Shown here piece after piece: positions 58,323-64,000 of a DNA stretch of 64,000 bases. The position numbers and the translations under genes are program-made. The notes beneath the pieces are model-generated. The model saw only the letters and a program-made list of their open reading frames with translations, made no database searches and had not been told where the DNA came from. How positions within the stretch are numbered: the first letter of the stretch is position 1; each line of letters begins with the position of its first letter. Source of the stretch: Nocardia sp. BSTN01 (GTDB lineage: Bacteria; Actinomycetota; Actinomycetes; Mycobacteriales; Mycobacteriaceae); NCBI RefSeq assembly GCF_015354405.1, contig NZ_JADKYP010000013.1:1-64000 (forward strand). Direction: 5' to 3'.

Positions 58323-58904
58323 TTACCGATGCCGCGGCAGATAGGGCTGCAGATCGTCGTCGGGTTCCACGCCGAAGGATCGCAGAGCCATGGCCAGCAT
58401 ATCGTAGGTGCCGACGGTGAAAACGATATCCATGAGTTGATTCTGCTCGAATTCGGCGGCGAGGACCTCCCAGGTTCGGGCGCCGACCGCACCGTCGGAC
58501 AGTAATTCGTCGGTGGCGATCAGCAACGCTCTGTCGGCAACCACCCATTCGTCGTCCGGCACCGCCGCCGCGACTCGTTCGATTTCCGCCTTCGACATTC
58601 CGGCTATTTCGGCGAGAATGGCGTGCTGGGCCCATTCATAATCACACTGCCGGACGGCGGCGACACGCAGTATCAGCAGTTCGCGCTGCCGATCGCCGAG
58701 TGTGGATCCGTACAGCAGATGGCCGTTGAAGCTCAGGAATGCCTTGGCCAGCGCGGGATATCGGGCGAGCGTGCCGAGCAGGTTGGCACCGGCGGGGTGC
58801 GTGTCGGCCGGGGTGTCACCGAGCACGGAGGAGCGGAATTCCCCGATGAGTCCGATCAGATCCGGCGACCACTCCGACTTTTCCGCAGGCGTTATTCGAG
58901 CCAC
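58323..58904 (-). CDS. Carboxymuconolactone-decarboxylase/AhpD-family protein
   Basis: A 193-residue all-helical protein. RQRELLILRVAAVRQCDYEW followed by AQHAILA is the CMD/AhpD signature; the second Cys of the AhpD CxxC is absent, so it is closer to the CMD-like branch than to peroxidases. GTG 58904 is chosen for the AAGGAG site. It may be a decarboxylase, an isomerase or a redox helper; no partner gene is seen. Confidence 0.85.
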   Translation of the reverse strand: MARITPAEKSEWSPDLIGLIGEFRSSVLGDTPADTHPAGANLLGTLARYPALAKAFLSFNGHLLYGSTLGDRQRELLILRVAAVRQCDYEWAQHAILAEIAGMSKAEIERVAAAVPDDEWVVADRALLIATDELLSDGAVGARTWEVLAAEFEQNQLMDIVFTVGTYDMLAMALRSFGVEPDDDLQPYLPRHR

Positions 58905-59134
58905 GACCGACTCCTTCCGGCCGATGCGCAGACCCACCCGGCCATGAATTTCCGGGCCGCATCCCGCCGCCCCGAATCCGCATTTCCGGCGAATACCGGC
59001 TTCGGAAATGCTATCAAAACGGCCATTGTTTCGCGATGGTGTTCCGCGCGATGTCCCGCCGCCACGGTCTACACTTCGGTACCGAATTCCGCCGCCCGGC
59101 GCGGCGGCCGTCCCGATCGCAGCTTGGAGCGAAT

Positions 59135-59890
59135 GTGCTGGGAGACGAGCCCATCTCGGACGCGTACGCGGCCAACGCCGAGTTCTGGATTCGCATCGTG
59201 CGCGACGACCTCGACCCGTACCGCAGCGGCCTCACCGACCCGGCGCTGCTCGCGCTCATCGGCGACTGCACCGGCCTGCACATCCTGGACGCCGGATGCG
59301 GTGAAGGCTGTCTGACACGCGAATTGACCACGCGCGGAGCGGGTTTCGTCCACGGCGTCGACACCTGCGCCGAATTCGTCGCGGCCGCCGCGAGCCATCC
59401 GGCACACGATCCTGCCCGCGCACGATTCCGGCAGGCCGACGTGGCCGCACTGCCGTTGCCCGACGACAGCGTCGACCTGGTGGTGGCCAACCGCCTGCCG
59501 CACGGGCTGTCCGATCCCGGGCGGCGATTCGTCGAATTCGCCCGCGTCGTGCGCCCCGCCGGGCGGCTGGTGATGATGACGATGCATCCCTGCTTCTACG
59601 TCGCCCGCGGCGAACGCAGCTGCGCTGGAACGGGTTTCACGATCGGCGACTATTTCGCGGGGCGTGCGGTGCAGCAGCGCTTCGAGGTCGCGGGGACGCG
59701 CTCCCCCGCCGCCTCCGTGCAAGCGTTGTATTCACTGGAAACGACGATCGGGATGCTCACCACCGCCGGATTCGCGATCACCGCCGTGCGCGAACCCCGG
59801 CCCACCGACCGGCAGCGCCGCGACAACCCCTGGTGGGACGAACATTTCACCCGCCCACTGTTCCTGCTGCTGGAATGCGTCCCGCTATAG
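59135..59890 (+). CDS. SAM-dependent methyltransferase (class I)
   Basis: A 251-residue methyltransferase. ILDAGCGEG (50-58) binds SAM, and RQADVAALPLPDDSVDLVV and FARVVRPAGRLVMMTMHP are motifs II and III. GTG 59135 is preferred, with TTGGAG upstream; longer frames from 59036 add an unlikely Arg-rich leader. The substrate is unknown. It converges with the PAS-ANTAR gene 17 bases later. Confidence 0.88.
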   Translation: MLGDEPISDAYAANAEFWIRIVRDDLDPYRSGLTDPALLALIGDCTGLHILDAGCGEGCLTRELTTRGAGFVHGVDTCAEFVAAAASHPAHDPARARFRQADVAALPLPDDSVDLVVANRLPHGLSDPGRRFVEFARVVRPAGRLVMMTMHPCFYVARGERSCAGTGFTIGDYFAGRAVQQRFEVAGTRSPAASVQALYSLETTIGMLTTAGFAITAVREPRPTDRQRRDNPWWDEHFTRPLFLLLECVPL

Positions 59891-59907
59891 AAAGGACCGA
59901 TGATGTG

Positions 59908-60579
59908 CTACTCCTCGTCCGTATCCGGTTGGCGGAGCGTCAGCAGGAGATGGTCGAGACGGGTCCGCGTCGGCGCGGGCACCGCGGGCATGGTGTCCAG
60001 ACCCCCGACGAGCTGCGCGGCCAATTCCTGCAGCTTGACGTTGGTTTCCTGAGATCGCCACGCCAGCACCCGGAACGCCTGCTCCGCCGAGATCCGGTAG
60101 ACGAACATCAGGATTCCCTTGGCCTGTTCGATCGCCGCGCGGCGCTCGATCACGGCGGGCAGTTCCTCGTCGAGCAGCGCCCGGCGCTGCCGGTCGACCG
60201 AGTCGGTGAGATCGACGTAGTAGCCCTGTGTGCCGATCACCTCGCCCGACGCGTCGAGCATCGGCTCCGAGACCACCAGCACATCGCGGACCGTGCCATC
60301 GGTGTCGACGATGCGGTGTCTGCTGGAGAACGGTGCGTGGTCTTCGACCGAGGTGACGAGGGTGGCCTCGACCCGATCGCGGTCGTCGGGATGTTTGTGC
60401 TCGAGCAGCAGTTCGGTCGTCGGTTCGATCTGCCCCGGTGCGTAACCGTGCATCCTGGCGACCTCGTCCGACCACTCCCATCGCCCTTCGGCGAACCAGA
60501 ATCGGAACCGGCCGACGCCCTGCGGGTCACCGGCGCCCACCACCCGTTCGACGCCGTCATCATCCCCGCTGGCGACCAT
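59908..60579 (-). CDS. PAS-ANTAR regulator
   Basis: A 223-residue protein: a PAS domain (about 25-130, with WEWSDEVARMHGYAPG and HPDDRDRV) and a C-terminal ANTAR domain (about 145-200, RRAAIEQAKGILMFVYRISAEQAF). ANTAR domains bind paired hexaloop RNA hairpins and prevent termination; PAS-ANTAR proteins are common in Mycobacteriales. The RNA targets are not visible here. It is divergent from the sigma factor. Confidence 0.9.
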   Translation of the reverse strand: MVASGDDDGVERVVGAGDPQGVGRFRFWFAEGRWEWSDEVARMHGYAPGQIEPTTELLLEHKHPDDRDRVEATLVTSVEDHAPFSSRHRIVDTDGTVRDVLVVSEPMLDASGEVIGTQGYYVDLTDSVDRQRRALLDEELPAVIERRAAIEQAKGILMFVYRISAEQAFRVLAWRSQETNVKLQELAAQLVGGLDTMPAVPAPTRTRLDHLLLTLRQPDTDEE

Positions 60580-60958
60580 GATCGCAGCCTACTCCCCAGC
60601 CTCGACGTGCCCCTCACCTGCGCCGATGCCCTGCCGAGGGCGGGCGGTGACGCCACGATGCGCGTCGGCATCCGTTCCGTGGCCCAACCGATACCGGATC
60701 CTGTCCGGTTCTCGACCGACGGAACCGGACGGTCCGTAGGATCGGTCCGGTACGCGAACGGCGCGCATCCGCCCGCCTCCCAGCGTGCGATTGTGCACCA
60801 GGTAGATGGGTTGCGCGCCAACCAGTTTCGAAACTCCGGCGCAGGCCGAGGCGAACGGTAGACGAATGCGAACATCCGTACGCAGGCGCACCGATGAGCT
60901 TGCGTGATCGAGGTGCTCGCTCCATGTCGTCGCATACGACGGAAACGGAGTGGCCCGA
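60580..60958. other. Intergenic region between PAS-ANTAR and sigma-factor genes
   Basis: No coding frame is convincing in these 379 bases. The 12-base perfect palindrome AGTTTCGAAACT lies at 60824-60835. ACGGAG before the sigma-factor ATG is its ribosome site. I saw no clear sigma-dependent promoter or hairpin pair. Confidence 0.5.
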
Positions 60959-61795
60959 ATGACACACCCCGCACGAACCCACCGGACCGGAGGCGCCCGG
61001 TCGCGTAGCGACAGCTACGACAACATCGAACCGTGGTTCGACAAACTCGCCGACCTCGACGCCACCGACCCGCACCGGCGGGCACTGCGCGAACACATCA
61101 TCGAACTGTGCCTGCCGTTGGCCGAGCACATCGCACGCCGCTACCTCAACCGTGGCGAGGCCTACGACGACCTGCTGCAGACCGCCCGTATGGGCCTGGT
61201 ACTCGCCGTCGACCGCTTCGATCCGGGCCGCGGCGCGCCGTTCCTCGGGTTCGCCGTCCCCACCATCATGGGCGAGGTGCGCAAACATTTCCGCGACCAC
61301 ACCTGGGCGGCCCGCGTACCGCGCCGCTACAAGGAACTGCGCCACCGGATCGTGAAGGCCGGCGATCCGCTCACCCAGCGCCTGGGCCGCGCGCCCAATG
61401 CCCGGGAACTGGCCGCCGAGCTGGACGTCGACATCGTCGACATCACCCAGGCACTCGTCGCCGCCAATGTCTACCAGTGCGATTCCCTCGACGCCGCCCG
61501 CACCGAACGCGACGACACACCGTCCACGGCGGCCGCCGCGCTGGGCGTCGACGAACCCTGCTACGAACTGCTCGAGCAGGCCGCCGCGGTCCGGCCGCTC
61601 ATCGCCGATCTGCCGCAGCGCGACCGCGACATCCTCGTCCTGCGATTCTTCGAATCGAAAACGCAATCGGAGATCGCCGAGCACTTCGGGGTGTCCCAGA
61701 TGCATGTGTCACGACTGCTGACCCGCATCCTGGACACCCTGCGCGACGGGGTGTGGAGCACCCCGGAGGACTCGATCGCGCAGATGCAGCCGTAA
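60959..61795 (+). CDS. SigB/SigF/SigG-type sigma factor
   Basis: A 278-residue alternative sigma-70 factor. Region 2 contains YDDLLQTARMGLVLAVDRFD and PFLGFAVPTIMGEVRKHF, regions 3 and 4 RVPRRYKELRHRI and SEIAEHFGVSQMHVSRLL. This is the stress/SigF branch. ATG 60959 follows ACGGAG by eight bases; GTG 60950 is possible. No anti-sigma gene (RsbW/UsfX type) is adjacent, unlike in mycobacterial sigF. The nearby DoxX and SPW genes may belong to its regulon. Confidence 0.92.
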   Translation: MTHPARTHRTGGARSRSDSYDNIEPWFDKLADLDATDPHRRALREHIIELCLPLAEHIARRYLNRGEAYDDLLQTARMGLVLAVDRFDPGRGAPFLGFAVPTIMGEVRKHFRDHTWAARVPRRYKELRHRIVKAGDPLTQRLGRAPNARELAAELDVDIVDITQALVAANVYQCDSLDAARTERDDTPSTAAAALGVDEPCYELLEQAAAVRPLIADLPQRDRDILVLRFFESKTQSEIAEHFGVSQMHVSRLLTRILDTLRDGVWSTPEDSIAQMQP

Positions 61796-61810
61796 CCGCG
61801 GCGGCCTCGG

Positions 61811-62215
61811 TCAACCGCCCCGCTTCTCCGAGGCGACGAACAGCAGCCCGCCGATCATCGCCATGTTCTTGTGGAACTGCACCTGTTGCGGCTTCCGCGC
61901 GCCGGGGTCGTCGATCGCCCAGAACGCATGTCCCGCAATGGTTGTCGGCACCATCGAGGCGACCAGAGCCAGCGCCGACAGGCGGGGCAGTTTGCCCAGT
62001 GCCAGCAATACGCCACCGGCCACCTGGACACCCGCATTGACCTGCACCAGCAGCTTGTCGTCCTCGGGCAGCGGCACGACCGAGCGCACCGCGGCGAGGG
62101 TCGGCGCCGCCGCCTCCGGCCGAGGTCCGGGCTCGCGCAACGCGTCCGCGCCGAGCACCGCGTAGGTGGAACCCATCAGCACGCGCGCCGCCGCACGCAT
62201 CGGATCGAAGCGCAT
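61811..62215 (-). CDS. DoxX-family membrane protein
   Basis: A 134-residue membrane protein with helices near residues 8-22, 60-75, 78-95 and 115-130, and FHKNMAMIGGLLFVA near the end, a conserved DoxX piece. It ends 16 bases from the converging sigma factor and is probably a stress gene. The segment upstream holds a GGGTAG that could be a SigF-type -10. Confidence 0.85.
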   Translation of the reverse strand: MRFDPMRAAARVLMGSTYAVLGADALREPGPRPEAAAPTLAAVRSVVPLPEDDKLLVQVNAGVQVAGGVLLALGKLPRLSALALVASMVPTTIAGHAFWAIDDPGARKPQQVQFHKNMAMIGGLLFVASEKRGG

Positions 62216-62344
62216 ATCAACTCCATTCCAGCGACGATGCGGGACAGTTGCCGTCGTGGCGGCGACTACCCCGCTCGCCGGTCTCCATACGCGCGCCGTG
62301 CCGACGGACGCGGTTCACGCTCGGTGACCCGGCGCTGGGGCGAC

Positions 62345-62797
62345 TCAATGCTGAGCCGCCGCGGCATGCGGTCGCCGGTCGGTGACGGCCGTGGTCACCA
62401 GCAACCCGGCTGCCGCCAGACCCAGAACGGTGACGATCGCACCCATCACCACATTGGTCCACAGCACGCCCGTGGGGCGTTCGCCGACGACCCAGGGGCT
62501 GATGATCTGCCAGACACCGATCGGGATCAGGACCCAGCTCAGGCCGTAGCCGTGCGTCGGCATCGCGGTGATCACCAGGCCGATCACCGCCACGGCGAGA
62601 CCGAGGATCAGGTTCTGGATGACCAATTTCGGGGCGACGGAGAAATCGTTGATCACCCACGGCGTGATGGCCGTGAACAGTCCCGCCAGCAGGACCAATC
62701 CGTCGATCGTCACAACCGACGCACCACCCGGGCCGCCATGGCGAGCCTCCCGCCCGGTGGGCCGGTCCACTGCGGTGCTCTGTGGATAGCTGACCAT
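62345..62797 (-). CDS. SPW-repeat membrane protein
   Basis: A 150-residue protein of four transmembrane helices with the repeat signatures AITPWVINDF and IISPWVVGE that name the SPW family. ATG 62797 follows GAAGGAGACTCGAG. A candidate SigF-type promoter lies 58-81 bases upstream. The family is common in stress loci; function unknown. Confidence 0.88.
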   Translation of the reverse strand: MVSYPQSTAVDRPTGREARHGGPGGASVVTIDGLVLLAGLFTAITPWVINDFSVAPKLVIQNLILGLAVAVIGLVITAMPTHGYGLSWVLIPIGVWQIISPWVVGERPTGVLWTNVVMGAIVTVLGLAAAGLLVTTAVTDRRPHAAAAQH

Positions 62798-62854
62798 CTC
62801 GAGTCTCCTTCCCAACTGTCGTTCGGTACCGTCCGATCGGCCGGCACTGTCGGG

Positions 62855-62878
62855 CTACCCGGTGTCGCCGCGATGAAC
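62855..62878 (-). promoter_or_regulatory. Candidate SigF-type promoter
   Basis: On the minus strand GTTC and GGGTAG are separated by 14 bases, close to the GTTT-N15-GGGTAT form used by SigF in mycobacteria. It lies upstream of the SPW-repeat gene, near a SigF-type sigma gene. One mismatch in each box and one base of spacing make it only a candidate. Confidence 0.4.
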
Positions 62879-62894
62879 CCGGGCGCGCACGGGA

Positions 62895-63938
62895 TCAGGA
62901 GGTGCGGTCGGGGCGATCGGTTCGGATCGCGGCCGAGGCAGCGGCGCGGGAACGTACACCGAGCTTGGTGCGCGCGTTCGCGACGTGCCGGTGCACGGTA
63001 TGGGGACTCAAGGTCAGCCGCTCGCCGATCTGCGCGTCGGTCAGCCCCTCGGACACGAGGCGCAGAATCTCGCGCTCGCGATCGGTCACCGCTTCGGGGC
63101 CCGGCGGCGACGGCTGGGACCGCACCGGATATCCCAGCCCCCGCAGGATCGCCTCGGCGACCCCGGTCGCGTCACCGCGCCACGGGAAATGGTCCTCGCC
63201 GTACAGTTCGACGAAGGTCGCGCGGCGTACGCGGCGGGCGACGTCGACACCGAGGGCGAAGGGCACCGCGCGATCGTCCTTGCGGTGCAGCACGGTGGTC
63301 GGGACGGTCACGGCCGCCAGGTACTCGGTGGCGTCGAGTTCGTAAGTGGCGGACAATGATTGCGCGGCCTGCTCGGCCGTCGCGGACAGCCGCTGGAAGC
63401 GGGCGAACCGTTCGCGTTCGGCGCTGTCGGCGCCGGGGACGAACACATCGGCCAGCAATCGGGACCCCAGGCCCCAGTGCGCGGAAATCGCATCCACCAG
63501 CGCGCGGCGCGCTCCCTCCGGCGCGATGTCCGCGCCGCGGGCGAATGATCCGTAGAGGACGAGCCGGTGGACCCGGCGGGGCAGCCGGGCTGCGAGTCCG
63601 GCGGCGACCGCCGAGCCCGACGACGCGCCCAGCACGGCGACGCGCTCGAACCCCAGCGCATCGACGATATCCGCGGTCACGGCGATTTCGCCGTCCGGAT
63701 CGACCGGCGCCGCGGTGGCGGACATGCCGCGCCCGGGCTGGTCGTATCGGATGACGGTGAACCGAGTCGCCAGCCGGGACATGAAGGCCCGGAACAGCGG
63801 ATCCTTCCAGTTGAGGATCAGGTGGCTGCACCACCACCCGCCGATCAACAGCGCGGGACCGCCGCCGACCACCGAACACGCGACCTCGCCGCCGACGGTC
63901 CGCACCCGGTGGATCACCTGCTCCTCGGCGCGCACCAT
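62895..63938 (-). CDS. Alpha/beta hydrolase fused to a LuxR-type DNA-binding domain
   Basis: A 347-residue fusion. Residues 1-270 are an alpha/beta hydrolase with nucleophile Ser107 (GASSGS), acid Asp221/222 (HRKDD) and His250 (GEDHFPW). Residues about 283-338 form a LuxR/GerE helix-turn-helix (TDREREILRLVSEGLTDAQI and TLSPHTVHRHVANARTKLGV). The triad is complete, so the protein may hydrolyse or bind its ligand to control transcription, like a strigolactone- or gibberellin-type hydrolase receptor in principle. ATG 63938 follows GAGGTGGC. Confidence 0.88.
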   Translation of the reverse strand: MVRAEEQVIHRVRTVGGEVACSVVGGGPALLIGGWWCSHLILNWKDPLFRAFMSRLATRFTVIRYDQPGRGMSATAAPVDPDGEIAVTADIVDALGFERVAVLGASSGSAVAAGLAARLPRRVHRLVLYGSFARGADIAPEGARRALVDAISAHWGLGSRLLADVFVPGADSAERERFARFQRLSATAEQAAQSLSATYELDATEYLAAVTVPTTVLHRKDDRAVPFALGVDVARRVRRATFVELYGEDHFPWRGDATGVAEAILRGLGYPVRSQPSPPGPEAVTDREREILRLVSEGLTDAQIGERLTLSPHTVHRHVANARTKLGVRSRAAASAAIRTDRPDRTS

Positions 63939-64000
63939 GCTGCCACCTCTCGTGCGGCGGCCGTCGAGGCCGGCGCATCATCCGGCATCGATTATGGCCC

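Noticed and set aside
60824-60835. AGTTTCGAAACT palindrome as a regulatory site
   Set aside because: Perfect but short, far from the start codons, and without a second copy; listed only as part of the intergenic region.
1-64000. CRISPR arrays, tRNA or rRNA genes, insertion sequences, prophage or integrase
   Set aside because: No repeated spacer units, no conserved RNA gene sequence and no transposase or recombinase frame were seen on either strand.

Overview
The window is high-GC DNA with dense, overlapping gene strings (many GTGA/ATGA junctions) and frequent GTG or TTG starts. Family content points to a Mycobacteriales actinobacterium of the Nocardia/Rhodococcus type (inference): a mycofactocin-type SDR, a CxxHxxC P450 ferredoxin, F420-type luciferase-like oxidoreductases, tandem acyl-CoA dehydrogenases, DUF35/thiolase proteins, a perfect KstR-pattern operator, PAS-ANTAR and SigB/F/G-type regulators. 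I saw no tRNA, rRNA, CRISPR array, insertion sequence or integrase.

Layout. (1) 84-6631, minus: an aldehyde dehydrogenase, CaiB-type CoA transferase, thiolase-like/OB-fold protein, 24-codon micro-ORF, SCP2-type thiolase and an unknown 127-aa protein form one operon; an esterase follows. (2) 6835-15779, plus: a 2-oxoglutarate dioxygenase, two SDRs, ferredoxin, P450, a fused DUF35/Ltp2-like aldolase, hydrolase, DoxX protein and two hydroxyisobutyrate-dehydrogenase-like enzymes. (3) 15881-19316: a TetR/SDR pair and a MarR/MFS pair, each with an operator-like repeat. (4) 19264-22684: remnants of at least four broken genes around an intact acyl-CoA ligase. (5) 22678-32538: a 48-aa Zn-type protein, TetR regulators, thioesterase, ATP-grasp enzyme, SDR/VOC genes and an acyl-CoA dehydrogenase/phosphotransferase/hydratase/quinone-reductase operon. 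(6) 32678-43779: a beta-oxidation block with two CoA transferases, an acyl-CoA synthetase, two hydratases and four acyl-CoA dehydrogenases in two coupled pairs, bordered by a GntR regulator. (7) 46833-58234, plus: a long SMP-30 propeller, SDR, Rieske oxygenase, Baeyer-Villiger monooxygenase, SDR, ThDP enzyme, aldehyde dehydrogenase, second 2-oxoglutarate dioxygenase and its SDR. (8) 58323-end: stress and housekeeping genes.

How it may work together (inference). Regions 1, 2, 5, 6 and 7 look like a catabolic island for a bulky hydrophobic acid or cyclic, terpenoid- or steroid-like compound. P450, Rieske and dioxygenase enzymes would hydroxylate it, SDRs would make ketones, the Baeyer-Villiger enzyme would open a ring, and two side-chain routes appear: a DUF35/Ltp2-like retro-aldol step, and an alpha-oxidation-like set (dioxygenase, SDR, ThDP lyase, aldehyde dehydrogenase). 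CoA ligases, CoA transferases, dehydrogenases and hydratases would finish the fragments. Two repeated upstream motifs (AATCCT...CAAGGATA at three loci; AGAAT...ATTCT at three loci) suggest at least two regulons that tie distant operons together. The substrate cannot be read from sequence.
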